Part shown: positions 1 through 6,744 of the stretch, one piece after another | Layout: the number at the start of each line of letters is the position of its first letter | How positions within the stretch are numbered: position 1 is the stretch's first letter | Assembly: GCA_030730545.1 (NCBI GenBank) | Contig: JANQUX010000063.1 | Span: 1 to 10,289 of the forward strand | Length of the DNA stretch: 10,289 nt | Source of the DNA: Maribacter sp. | Lineage (GTDB): Bacteria; Bacteroidota; Bacteroidia; Flavobacteriales; Flavobacteriaceae | Direction: 5' to 3' | The notes under the pieces: model-generated | Databases searched by the model: none | What the model saw: the letters and a program-made list of their open reading frames with translations, nothing else | What the model was told of the DNA's origin: nothing | Program-made: the position numbers and the translations under genes

Positions 1-780
1 AAACACAACCTAGAATACATGGAAGGCCCTGTTGGTTTCTCAAATCTAGATAAGGTTGGAGTTCTAGTAGAAGGTTTCGATCATATTGGCACCATGATTA
101 CTTGGTACAACCATTCTTACTATCAAAGCCACTACGAAAATTTGGGCTTTGTAAAGGAAAAGGAATACATGGAAAATAAATTTCCTGCAAAAAATGCCGA
201 TCCTGCTTTGTTTAGCAGGTTGAATGATTTGGTAAAAAAGCGCTACGGACTTAAAGAAGTCAATTTCACCAAGACAAAAGAGGTGATGCCTATGGCAGAC
301 GAAATGTTCGACCTTTTTAATGCAACGTATGCTAAGCTTTCTTCATTTGTGCCAATTACAGAAATACAGAAAGCATACTTCAAAAAAAAATATATCAGCT
401 TTATAAATCCTGAATACATAAAGTTTGTTAAAGATAAAGATGATAAACTTATTGCTTTTGCCATTGTTATGCCATCATTTTCAGAAGCATTACAAAAAGC
501 AAAAGGAAAGTTATTCCCCTTCGGATTGTTCCATTTGCTAAAAGCTAAAAAGAATAGTAAAGATGTTATTTTCTATTTGATAGGCATAGACCCCGAATAT
601 CAAAATAAAGGTGTTACCGCTGTTATATTCAATGAATACCATAAAACATTTAATGAAAAAGGCATTGACATGTGCTACAGAACTCCCGAACTTGAAGAAA
701 ACATTGCTATCAAGCAAATGTGGAAACATTTTGACCCGGTAGTGTACAAACGTAGAAGAACGTATAGAAAATCTCTATAA
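1..780 (+). CDS. GNAT-like acyltransferase-fold protein, 5'-truncated by the window edge
   Basis: The reading frame is open from base 1 (K-H-N-L-E-Y before the first visible Met) to a TAA at 778-780. The gene therefore starts upstream, and the ATG at 19 is probably internal. 259 residues are visible. From memory, close Bacteroidota homologues are about 370-380 residues, so roughly the first 115 residues are missing. These homologues are annotated as hypothetical, GNAT-family or, probably wrongly, GTP cyclohydrolase. The visible start carries the conserved EGPVGFSNLDKVG block. The C-terminal half has FYLIGIDPEYQNKGV, which resembles GNAT motif A with its (Q/R)xxG acyl-CoA pyrophosphate loop. 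No signal peptide or membrane segment is visible. The substrate is unknown. The gene converges on the SPT-like gene, with 68 bases and a shared terminator between them, which makes a role in lipid N-acylation conceivable but unproven. An amino-acid or small-amine acetyltransferase is equally possible. Confidence 0.75.
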   Translation, partial: KHNLEYMEGPVGFSNLDKVGVLVEGFDHIGTMITWYNHSYYQSHYENLGFVKEKEYMENKFPAKNADPALFSRLNDLVKKRYGLKEVNFTKTKEVMPMADEMFDLFNATYAKLSSFVPITEIQKAYFKKKYISFINPEYIKFVKDKDDKLIAFAIVMPSFSEALQKAKGKLFPFGLFHLLKAKKNSKDVIFYLIGIDPEYQNKGVTAVIFNEYHKTFNEKGIDMCYRTPELEENIAIKQMWKHFDPVVYKRRRTYRKSL

Positions 781-793
781 AAAAAGACAAAAG

Positions 794-829
794 AAAAAAG
801 CCCGAAATCATTTGATTTCGGGCTTTTTT
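794..829. terminator. Bidirectional Rho-independent terminator between convergent genes
   Basis: The perfect stem GCCCGAAATC (800-809) / GATTTCGGGC (814-823) has a 4-nt loop. It is extended by A794-799 pairing with T824-829, so a U-tract follows the hairpin on either strand. It sits 14 bases after the stop of the GNAT-like gene and 20 bases past the stop of the minus-strand SPT-like gene, and probably ends both transcripts. Confidence 0.93.
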
Positions 830-848
830 AATATAAATTAATGAGATA

Positions 849-2108
849 TTATTCTCCCATTGCGGCAGCTACTGCTGCAGACAATCTTTTGTAAGTACCA
901 TTTTCTAAACGCTCACGAATTGCAGAGAAAGCTGTTAGCGTCTCTTCTACATCTTGTAATGTATGCGAAGCGGTCGGTATTAAACGTAAAAGAATTAATC
1001 CCTTAGGTATTACCGGGTAAACAACGATAGAACAGAAAATACCGTGATTTTCACGTAAATCTTTTACTAACGCCATTGCCTCAGGAATACTACCATTTAG
1101 GTAAACTGGTGTAACACAACTAGTAGTTGAACCAATATCAAAACCTTTCTCCTTTAATCCGTTTTGTAACGCATCTACATTTTCCCAAAGTTTCGCTTTA
1201 AGCTCTGGTTGCGTGCGTAACATATCTAATCGCTTTAATGCTCCTTTTACGTAAACCATTGGTAATGATTTAGCGAACATTTGAGATCGTAAATTATATT
1301 TCAAATAATCAATTATACCTTGATCTGCTGCTAAGAAAGCACCAATACTTGCCATTGATTTAGCAAAGGTTGCAAAATAAACATCAATATCATCTTGAAC
1401 ACCTTGCTCCTCGCCTGCTCCAGCACCAGTCTTTCCTAAAGTACCAAAACCATGTGCATCATCAACCAATAATCGGAAAGTAAACTTTTTCTTAAGAGCA
1501 ACAATTTCTTTTAGCTTTCCTTGCTCACCACGCATTCCAAAAACACCTTCAGAAATAACCAAAATTCCTCCACCGGTTTGTTCTGCCATTTTAGTGGCAC
1601 GTTCCAAGTTCAACTCTAAACTCTCAATATCATTATGTTTGAAAGTAAAACGTTTACCCATATGTAGACGTACACCATCAATAATACATGCATGAGAATC
1701 TACATCATAAACGATAATATCATCTTTACCTACTAAAGCATCGATACACGACATGATTCCCTGATAACCAAAGTTTAATAAATATGCAGCTTCTTTTTTT
1801 ACAAAAGCAGCACATTCTTGCTCTAGTTGCTCATGAAACTCAGTATGCCCACTCATCATCCTAGCTCCCATTGGGTAAGCAGCACCATATTCGGCGGCAG
1901 CTTCGCCATCAATCTTTTTAATTTCAGGAAGATTTGCCAAGCCTAAATAGTCATTGATACTCCAGGTAATCACATCTTTTCCCTGAAATTTCATTCTATT
2001 AGAAATAGGACCTTCCAATTTTGGGAAAACAAAATATCCCTCTGCTTGTGAAGCCCATTTGCCTAAAGGGCCTTTATTCGCTAAAATTCTTTCAAATAAG
2101 TCTTTCAT
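849..2108 (-). CDS. PLP-dependent alpha-oxoamine synthase (serine palmitoyltransferase-like; probable cysteate C-fatty-acyltransferase)
   Basis: This 419-residue fold-type I aminotransferase belongs to the alpha-oxoamine synthase family (SPT, KBL, AONS), which condenses an amino acid with an acyl thioester and releases CO2. Visible active-site residues are H139 in DSHAC, which should stack on the PLP ring; D215 and H218 in VDDAHG; and K249 in TFAKS, the Schiff-base lysine. The NDYLGLA block (52-58) and GARMMSGH (81-88) are typical of the family. The length is normal and the protein looks cytosolic. The start ATG has a TAnnTTTG element close upstream. The family alone allows serine (sphingolipid) or cysteate (sulfonolipid) as substrate. 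The cysteine synthase-like gene directly upstream favours cysteate, giving 3-ketocapnine as in the capnine pathway of Capnocytophaga, Flavobacterium and Chryseobacterium. The fold and family are near certain; the substrate is inferred. Confidence 0.9.
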   Translation of the reverse strand: MKDLFERILANKGPLGKWASQAEGYFVFPKLEGPISNRMKFQGKDVITWSINDYLGLANLPEIKKIDGEAAAEYGAAYPMGARMMSGHTEFHEQLEQECAAFVKKEAAYLLNFGYQGIMSCIDALVGKDDIIVYDVDSHACIIDGVRLHMGKRFTFKHNDIESLELNLERATKMAEQTGGGILVISEGVFGMRGEQGKLKEIVALKKKFTFRLLVDDAHGFGTLGKTGAGAGEEQGVQDDIDVYFATFAKSMASIGAFLAADQGIIDYLKYNLRSQMFAKSLPMVYVKGALKRLDMLRTQPELKAKLWENVDALQNGLKEKGFDIGSTTSCVTPVYLNGSIPEAMALVKDLRENHGIFCSIVVYPVIPKGLILLRLIPTASHTLQDVEETLTAFSAIRERLENGTYKRLSAAVAAAMGE

Positions 2109-2129
2109 TGTTTAATTTGGATCTGTCTG

Positions 2130-2137
2130 CAAAAGTA
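2130..2137 (-). promoter_or_regulatory. Putative -7 element (TACTTTTG) for the SPT-like gene
   Basis: Read on the minus strand this is TACTTTTG, a full match to the Bacteroidota TAnnTTTG consensus. It lies 21 bases before the ATG, which implies a very short leader of about 15 nt. No clear TTG -33 box is visible at the usual spacing. It lies downstream of the terminator at 2177-2203, so the gene can be transcribed independently of the upstream cysteine synthase-like gene. Confidence 0.5.
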
Positions 2138-2176
2138 AATAATTTTGATAAAAGTTCATAAATTATTTATAATGCA

Positions 2177-2203
2177 AAAAAGTGGGCTATAAACCCACTT
2201 TTT
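2177..2203 (-). terminator. Rho-independent terminator of the cysteine synthase-like gene
   Basis: The minus strand reads AAAAAGTGGG, a 7-nt loop, then CCCACTTTTT. The core is a 5-bp G/C-rich stem extended by A/T pairs, followed by a U-tract. It begins 22 bases past the stop of the cysteine synthase-like gene and precedes the SPT-like gene. It therefore ends, or at least attenuates, transcription between the two. Confidence 0.85.
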
Positions 2204-2225
2204 ATATTCGATATTATAATAAAAA

Positions 2226-3266
2226 TTACTTTATATATTGGATCTCTTGTGTCTCTTCGACTGTTTCGGTATTTAAGAAACCTTGATCTTCCATCCATTG
2301 ATCGCTATAAATCTTACTCATATAGCGAGATCCATGATCAGGAAAAATACAAACTACATTACTATCCTTGTCAAATGTATTTAGTTCGTCTAATTGCTTA
2401 ATAGCCTGCATAACGGCACCACTAGTATACCCAGCAAAGATACCCTCTGTTCTAGAAATCTCTCTAGCTGTATGTGCACTTTCTGCATCGGTAACTTTTA
2501 TAAACTCGTCAATAGCACTGAAATCTGTAGCACCAGGAATCAAATTTTTACCTAAACCTTCTATTCTATATGGATAGATTTCGTTAGTATCTAATTTACC
2601 TGTTTCATGATATTTCTTCAATACTGAACCAAAAGCATCAACACCGATAACTTTAATATTCGGATTTTGCTCTTTTAAGAAACGAGCTGTACCAGATATA
2701 GTACCACCTGTTCCACTACAAGCGATAAGGTGCGTTATTTGTCCGCCAGTTTGTTCCCAAATCTCAGGACCGGTAGATTTATAATGCGCTTCCATATTCA
2801 GTTTATTAAAATACTGATTAATGTATATGGAACCTTTAGTTTCTTTATGCAATCTTTTAGCCACCTCATAGTACGATCTTGGATCATCTGCACTTACATG
2901 CGCCGGACATACATATACCTTTGCGCCCATAGAGCGAAGCATATCTATTTTATCTGGAGATGATTTAGAACTAACCGCTAGAATGCAATCGTACCCTTTA
3001 ATGATACTTGCCATTGCAATACTAAAACCGGTATTACCTGAAGTTGTTTCTATTATTGTGCTGCCTTCGGTAAGTAAACCTGCCTTCTCTGCCTGCTCAA
3101 TAATATGAATCGCAATTCTATCTTTAGAAGAGTGACCCGGATTGAAAGCTTCTACCTTAGCGTAAAAATTACCTGTTAGGTTTTCGGCTATCTTATTTAA
3201 TTTAACTAGTGGAGTATTACCTACTAGTTCTAATATATTGTTGTAAGCCCTGATCTCATTTTTCAT
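2226..3266 (-). CDS. Cysteine synthase / cystathionine beta-synthase-like PLP enzyme (probable cysteate synthase)
   Basis: This 346-residue fold-type II PLP enzyme performs beta-replacement chemistry in the cysteine synthase family. Motifs in order are VGNTPLVKL (15-23), NPGHSSKDR (42-50) with the PLP lysine K48, TSGNTG (75-80), GTGGTISG (185-192) and GYTSGA (279-284). The C-terminus [12 protein letters not shown] (314-325) resembles the catalytic core of cystathionine beta-synthase more than O-acetylserine sulfhydrylase. No regulatory CBS-domain pair follows, so it is a catalytic-core-only protein. The usual NPGGSxKDR is changed to NPGHSSKDR beside the PLP lysine. The neighbouring SPT-like gene suggests cysteate synthase, which would use an activated serine such as O-phosphoserine plus sulfite to supply cysteate for sulfonolipids. 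Ordinary cysteine or cystathionine synthesis cannot be excluded. The ATG start is preceded by its own -7 element. Confidence 0.88.
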   Translation of the reverse strand: MKNEIRAYNNILELVGNTPLVKLNKIAENLTGNFYAKVEAFNPGHSSKDRIAIHIIEQAEKAGLLTEGSTIIETTSGNTGFSIAMASIIKGYDCILAVSSKSSPDKIDMLRSMGAKVYVCPAHVSADDPRSYYEVAKRLHKETKGSIYINQYFNKLNMEAHYKSTGPEIWEQTGGQITHLIACSGTGGTISGTARFLKEQNPNIKVIGVDAFGSVLKKYHETGKLDTNEIYPYRIEGLGKNLIPGATDFSAIDEFIKVTDAESAHTAREISRTEGIFAGYTSGAVMQAIKQLDELNTFDKDSNVVCIFPDHGSRYMSKIYSDQWMEDQGFLNTETVEETQEIQYIK

Positions 3267-3299
3267 AAGGGGGGATCAATGTTTAGTTATTGTATAAAC

Positions 3300-3330
3300 G
3301 AAATTTGTTAAAATTTCTGATGCAAATTTA
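3300..3330 (-). promoter_or_regulatory. Putative promoter and start-site dyad of the cysteine synthase-like gene
   Basis: On the minus strand 3330-3323 reads TAAATTTG, a full match to the TAnnTTTG -7 consensus, 57 bases before the ATG. The expected start of transcription is near 3316. It coincides with a perfect dyad at 3300-3317, 7-bp arms GAAATTT/AAATTTC around a 4-nt spacer. The dyad could be an operator or a 5'-leader hairpin. No clear TTG -33 box is visible. All of it lies in the 78 bases between this gene and the end of ptrB, where I see no terminator hairpin. Confidence 0.45.
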
Positions 3331-3344
3331 CTGTTTTTTTTCCA

Positions 3345-5402
3345 TTATGCGATTTTTCCTTCTAAATCTAAAAGAAATGCATATTCTTTAGCCACCTCGC
3401 GTAAAGACTCAAACCTACCTGAAGCACCACCATGACCTGCATCCATGTTCGTATCCATAAGCAAAAGACGATCATTGGTTTTTAATTCTCTTAATTTTGC
3501 TACCCACTTTGCAGGCTCAAAATACTGTACTTGAGAGTCATGTAGACCTGTTGTAACCAACATATTGGGGTAATCTTGCGCAATTACATTATCATAAGGA
3601 GAATACGATTTCATGTATTCATAGAATTCTTTTTCATTTGGGTTACCCCACTCATCATATTCACCGGTAGTAAGTGGAATAGAATCATCTAACATAGTCG
3701 TAACCACATCAACAAAAGGCACTGCCGCTATAACGCCGTTATATAAATCTGGCTGCATATTTATAATTGCGCCCATTAATAAACCACCTGCAGAGCCACC
3801 CATAGCGTATAAATGGTCAGCACTGGTCATTTTTTGTTCAATTAAAAATTTAGAACAATCAATAAAATCTGTGAATGTATTTTTCTTCTGCAACAATTTA
3901 CCAGTCTCGTACCAACGACGCCCTAAGTACTCACCTCCCCTAATATGCGCTATTACGAATACAAACCCTCGGTCTAGTAAACTCAACCTTACCGTAGAAA
4001 AATAAGGATCAATAGTTGAACCGTACGATCCATAAGCATACTGTAGAACAGGTGTATGCTCGTCTAAAACGGTATCATTTCTATAAACAACTGACATGGG
4101 TATTTTTTCACCATCTCTTGCAGTTGCCCATAAACGTTCTTCTTTGTAATTATTTTTATCAAACAAACCACCAAGAACCTCTTGTTCTTTTTTGATTTCT
4201 CTTTCTTTGGTACGCATATTAAAATCAATAACCGAACTAGGGGTTGACATTGAGTTGTAAGAGTATCTTAAAATCTCAGTATCAAAATCGGGGTTACTAC
4301 CAACGTATGCAGTATATGTTTCACTTTTAAATGGCAGAAAGTATTCTTCTTGACCATCCCACCTAATAATTCTAATTTTATTGAGTCCGTTTTCACGTTC
4401 AGAAAGTACATAGTACTCTTTAAAAATGTCAATATCCTCTAATAATACCTCTTTGCGATGCGGAATAAATTCTTGCCAGTGATTCGATGTAGTATTCTCT
4501 TCTGAACAACGCATTAATTTGAAATTCAATGCCTTATCCATATTGGTTAAAATATAGAAACTATCCTCGTAGTGAAAAATAGTATATTCTAAACCTCTTT
4601 TTCTAGGTGAAAATATTTCAAACTGCCCATCAGGGTTATCCGTAGAAAGCGTTTGAAATTCAGAAGTCATGGTACTAAATGAACCAATCACCAAAAACTT
4701 CTTCGATTTTGTTCTGTAAATAAATGTGCTAAATGTATCGTCCTTTTCATGAAAAATCAGAACATCTTCAGAAGTGGGCGTACCTAGTTTATGCTTATAA
4801 ATTTTATCTGAACGAAGGGTAACCGGGTCTTTTCTAGTATAAAACAATGTTTTATTGTCATTTGCCCATACTCCGCCACCAGTCGTATTCTCTATTTTAT
4901 CTTCTAAAACTACACCTGTTTCAAGATTTTTTATCTGTAAGGTATATTGTCTTCTAGAAACGGTATCTACACCAAAAGCAGCCAATTTATTATCAGGACT
5001 AATAGCGATACCACCCAAACTAAAGTAATCATGACCCTTTGCCATATCATTACAATTGAACATGACTTCTTCAACTGCCTCTAAATTTTGTTTGAATCTT
5101 GAATGCACCGGGTACTCACCACCTATTACATATCTAGTACTATACCAGTAATTATTTAATTTATAGGGAACCGAAGAATCATCTTCTTTAATTCTACCCT
5201 TCATTTCTTGAAACAAGGTTTCTTGAAACTTTTTGGTATGCCCTGTTAAGGTATCGTAATACGCATTCTCTGCCTCTAAATAAGAGATAACATCTTTATT
5301 CTCCTTTTCATTTAGCCAATAATAATTATCTAAACGAACATCATCATGAATAATTAATTCTTTAGGAATTTTTTTCGCCTTTGGCGGATGTTTAGCAGTC
5401 AT
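3345..5402 (-). CDS. ptrB: Oligopeptidase B (prolyl oligopeptidase family, peptidase S9A)
   Basis: This 685-residue serine peptidase should cleave short peptides after basic residues in the cytosol. Roughly the first 400 residues form the beta-propeller gate, and the alpha/beta-hydrolase domain follows. The catalytic triad is visible as S537 in GGSAGG, D622 in TGLHDSQVQY and H657 in DAGHGG. The spacings of 85 and 35 residues equal those of E. coli oligopeptidase B (S532, D617, H652). The block DSQVQYFEPAKWVAKLRELK is close to E. coli PtrB and separates this protein from prolyl endopeptidase. No signal peptide is seen (MTAKHPPKAKK start), which fits a cytosolic enzyme. It is divergent from the YbaB gene, with a likely own promoter at 5429-5436. 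Confidence 0.95.
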   Translation of the reverse strand: MTAKHPPKAKKIPKELIIHDDVRLDNYYWLNEKENKDVISYLEAENAYYDTLTGHTKKFQETLFQEMKGRIKEDDSSVPYKLNNYWYSTRYVIGGEYPVHSRFKQNLEAVEEVMFNCNDMAKGHDYFSLGGIAISPDNKLAAFGVDTVSRRQYTLQIKNLETGVVLEDKIENTTGGGVWANDNKTLFYTRKDPVTLRSDKIYKHKLGTPTSEDVLIFHEKDDTFSTFIYRTKSKKFLVIGSFSTMTSEFQTLSTDNPDGQFEIFSPRKRGLEYTIFHYEDSFYILTNMDKALNFKLMRCSEENTTSNHWQEFIPHRKEVLLEDIDIFKEYYVLSERENGLNKIRIIRWDGQEEYFLPFKSETYTAYVGSNPDFDTEILRYSYNSMSTPSSVIDFNMRTKEREIKKEQEVLGGLFDKNNYKEERLWATARDGEKIPMSVVYRNDTVLDEHTPVLQYAYGSYGSTIDPYFSTVRLSLLDRGFVFVIAHIRGGEYLGRRWYETGKLLQKKNTFTDFIDCSKFLIEQKMTSADHLYAMGGSAGGLLMGAIINMQPDLYNGVIAAVPFVDVVTTMLDDSIPLTTGEYDEWGNPNEKEFYEYMKSYSPYDNVIAQDYPNMLVTTGLHDSQVQYFEPAKWVAKLRELKTNDRLLLMDTNMDAGHGGASGRFESLREVAKEYAFLLDLEGKIA

Positions 5403-5428
5403 AAAAACTTCATTATAAAATAGGACAA

Positions 5429-5436
5429 CAAAAATA
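5429..5436 (-). promoter_or_regulatory. Putative -7 element (TATTTTTG) for ptrB
   Basis: The minus strand reads TATTTTTG, a full TAnnTTTG match, 26 bases before the ptrB ATG. No good TTG box is seen 17-23 bases upstream, so this rests on the -7 element only. It is one half of a divergent promoter region shared with the YbaB gene. Confidence 0.4.
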
Positions 5437-5467
5437 AGACTAAATAATCGACCCCCGTTTTATTAGT

Positions 5468-5495
5468 TTGAAAAACTGAAATACTCCTATTTTTA
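5468..5495 (+). promoter_or_regulatory. Putative promoter of the YbaB-thioredoxin pair (TTG-N17-TATTTTTA)
   Basis: TTG at 5468-5470 is followed after 17 bases by TATTTTTA (5488-5495), one mismatch from TAnnTTTG. It lies 33 bases before the YbaB start. A second, weaker candidate TACTTTTA overlaps just downstream (5497-5504). With 5429-5436 it makes the 126-base gap between the genes a divergent promoter region. Confidence 0.4.
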
Positions 5496-5528
5496 GTACT
5501 TTTACAACCTAAATCTAAAATTGAGAGT

Positions 5529-5855
5529 ATGTTTGGAGATATGATGGGCATGATGGGAAAACTTAAAGAGACCCAAAAAAAAGTTGAGGAAACTAAAAAA
5601 AGATTGGATACCGTAACCTTAGAAGAAAAATCTAACGATAATCTAATTTCAGTTACCATTACTGCCAATAGAGAACTTAAGAAAATAGTAATAGATGACA
5701 GTCTTTTGCAAGACAAAGAGCAATTAGAAGATTATCTAATTATGACTTTGAACAAAGCAATTAAAAAGGCAACTAACGTTAACGAAACAGAGTTAGCTGC
5801 TGTAGCCAAAGACGGCATGCCCAATATTCCTGGCATGGATTCGTTATTTAAGTAA
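5529..5855 (+). CDS. ybaB: YbaB/EbfC family nucleoid-associated DNA-binding protein
   Basis: This 108-residue protein is of usual family length. The start [20 protein letters not shown] is a Met/Gly-rich turn leading into a long charged helix, as in YbaB. A central beta segment follows ([18 protein letters not shown]), then a second helix ([15 protein letters not shown]) and a flexible Gly/Pro/Met tail ([12 protein letters not shown]). Family members form dimers that bind and compact DNA. In many bacteria the gene sits with dnaX-recR, but here it does not. It is divergent from ptrB and followed 40 bases later by a thioredoxin-like gene on the same strand. The ATG at 5529 gives the conserved N-terminus. 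Confidence 0.93.
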   Translation: MFGDMMGMMGKLKETQKKVEETKKRLDTVTLEEKSNDNLISVTITANRELKKIVIDDSLLQDKEQLEDYLIMTLNKAIKKATNVNETELAAVAKDGMPNIPGMDSLFK

Positions 5856-5895
5856 GATTGGCAGGTTATTTGTATTAACCTATAAAATATTGATT

Positions 5896-6351
5896 ATGAA
5901 GTACTTTATATTATTGTTTATGATTTCGCTGCTGGCAACTGCTCAAGCAGATTTAAATAATGTAGGTGATTCTAAATGGCTTACTAATTATGACTCTGCT
6001 ATTTCTAAAGCAAAGAAGCAGCATAAAAATGTGCTCGTATATTTTACAGGTAGCGACTGGTGTCCGCCATGTAAAATGCTAAAGACCGATTTATTCGAAA
6101 CGCATGAGTTTCAAGAATTATCAAGCAACTATATTCTTCTATATGTAGATGTTCCAAGAAATAGAGATTTGATATCTGAAAAGCAAATGGTGCATAATAA
6201 AGAATTATTGACCAAGCTGAATAAGAAAAAGGTATTTCCATTGCTGACCGTGTTAGATTCAAAAGGAAATGAATTAGACCAATTATCTGGTTACAGCATG
6301 AACGGTGTAGTAGATTCACACCTTAAACTGTTAGAGAATAATAAAAAATAA
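5896..6351 (+). CDS. Secreted thioredoxin-like protein (WCPPC)
   Basis: This 151-residue protein has an N-terminal signal peptide. A hydrophobic stretch (residues 3-14) ends in a likely signal peptidase I site, A16-Q17-A18. The thioredoxin fold carries the redox motif W55-C56-P57-P58-C59-K60 and a cis-proline at P115 in VFPLL. The family is the Thioredoxin_7/DUF953-like group common in Bacteroidota, probably acting in the periplasm as a disulfide reductase or cytochrome/metalloprotein maintenance factor. Its substrate cannot be told. I chose the ATG at 5896 over an in-frame TTG at 5890 because it starts directly at the signal peptide. It lies 40 bases after the YbaB gene, probably in the same transcript, and is followed by a strong terminator. 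Confidence 0.88.
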   Translation: MKYFILLFMISLLATAQADLNNVGDSKWLTNYDSAISKAKKQHKNVLVYFTGSDWCPPCKMLKTDLFETHEFQELSSNYILLYVDVPRNRDLISEKQMVHNKELLTKLNKKKVFPLLTVLDSKGNELDQLSGYSMNGVVDSHLKLLENNKK

Positions 6352-6370
6352 AAAATTGAGATTTTAAATA

Positions 6371-6398
6371 AAGGGCTTACAAAATGTAAGCCCTTTTT
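6371..6398 (+). terminator. Rho-independent terminator of the YbaB-thioredoxin transcript
   Basis: The perfect 10-bp stem AAGGGCTTAC (6371-6380) / GTAAGCCCTT (6386-6395) has the 5-nt loop AAAAT and a T-rich run after it. It starts 20 bases past the thioredoxin stop. Read on the minus strand it is followed by TTATTT and could end minus-strand transcripts less efficiently. Its arms are identical to those of the terminator at 6745-6774. Confidence 0.92.
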
Positions 6399-6651
6399 AT
6401 TTTTATAGATTTCTATAAGACCCCTACCTATAAACCATTCATTAATTAAGGCATTCAAAAACGAAACGGATAACCTCTGCAAGAGTAGTTAAGAAATCAC
6501 CACTACATGCAATTGTAGCCCCACAAGCCTTTAAAAAGAGTTCGATACTTCAAATAATCAATAGAGCAACCAAGAAATCCTCTTCTAGTAAATCTTAAAA
6601 CATTCGCAAATACAATCCCGATAAAAGTGTATAGGTATCGTAGTGTATTAA

Positions 6652-6717
6652 CTGCCTGTGTACAAAATTAATTGTGTCAATAAATAATGATAACAAGCAT
6701 TATTCAGCTACAGGCAG
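6652..6717. repeat. Nested inverted repeats (outer 8 bp, inner 7 bp)
   Basis: The outer arms are CTGCCTGT (6652-6659) and ACAGGCAG (6710-6717), a perfect 8-bp match. Inside lies AATAATG (6683-6689) / CATTATT (6698-6704), a perfect 7-bp hairpin with an 8-nt loop. Folded together they would make a long stem-loop with an unpaired or weakly paired left part (ACAA...TTGT, 6662-6675). The G+C content of the outer arms is high for this region. The function is unknown. Confidence 0.5.
6663..6670 (-). promoter_or_regulatory. Weak candidate minus-strand promoter in the gene-poor island
   Basis: The minus strand reads TAATTTTG, a full TAnnTTTG match, with a TTG 23 bases upstream, slightly longer than usual. 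Transcription would start near 6656 and run leftward about 280 nt to the hairpin at 6371-6395, where no protein gene lies. It could drive a small RNA or be a chance match in AT-rich DNA. Confidence 0.25.
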
Positions 6718-6744
6718 AATTATAGCTGGTTAAATATAAAGCAC

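Larger units (their letters stand above)
6399..6743. other. 345-base gene-poor island between two terminators
   Basis: I find no convincing gene here. The longest relevant open stretch is 54 codons on the minus strand (6667-6506) with no usable start codon; a minus-strand frame from a TTG at 6482 runs through the terminator and looks spurious. The stretch is rich in dyads: TTATAGA-TT-TCTATAA (6403-6418), CTCT-gca-AGAG (6475-6485), CTACA-N6-TGTAG (6503-6518), and a nested pair at 6652-6717. A minus-strand -7-like element lies at 6663-6670. It may hold a small RNA, a decayed gene or a repeated intergenic element; the sequence alone does not decide. Confidence 0.5.

Noticed and set aside
5399..5716. 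105-codon minus-strand frame abutting the ptrB start
   Set aside because: It is antisense to the YbaB gene, has no recognisable domain, and would cross the divergent promoter region. It is a shadow of the real plus-strand gene.
5863..5881. Hairpin AGGTTA-N7-TAACCT between the YbaB and thioredoxin genes
   Set aside because: It has only 6 bp with no U-tract, so it is unlikely to terminate. Its spacing differs from the GTTAA-N4-TTAAC sites, so it was not counted as a third copy.
6291..6482. 63-codon minus-strand frame from a TTG at 6482
   Set aside because: It reads straight through the terminator hairpin at 6371-6395 into the antisense of the thioredoxin gene, with no ATG start and no recognisable motif.
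6644..6735. Integron attC-like site (TTAAC and GTTAAAT flanking the CTGCCTGT/ACAGGCAG arms)
   Set aside because: GTTAAAT (6729-6735) fits the right core motif, but the left core TATTAAC does not fit RYYYAAC. The arms are also not contiguous with the cores: about 11 unmatched bases lie on the right. No integrase or cassette genes are present.
6399..6743. tRNA, CRISPR array or insertion sequence in the largest gap
   Set aside because: I found no cloverleaf with a T-loop signature, no regularly spaced direct repeats, and no transposase fragment or matching terminal repeats with a target duplication.
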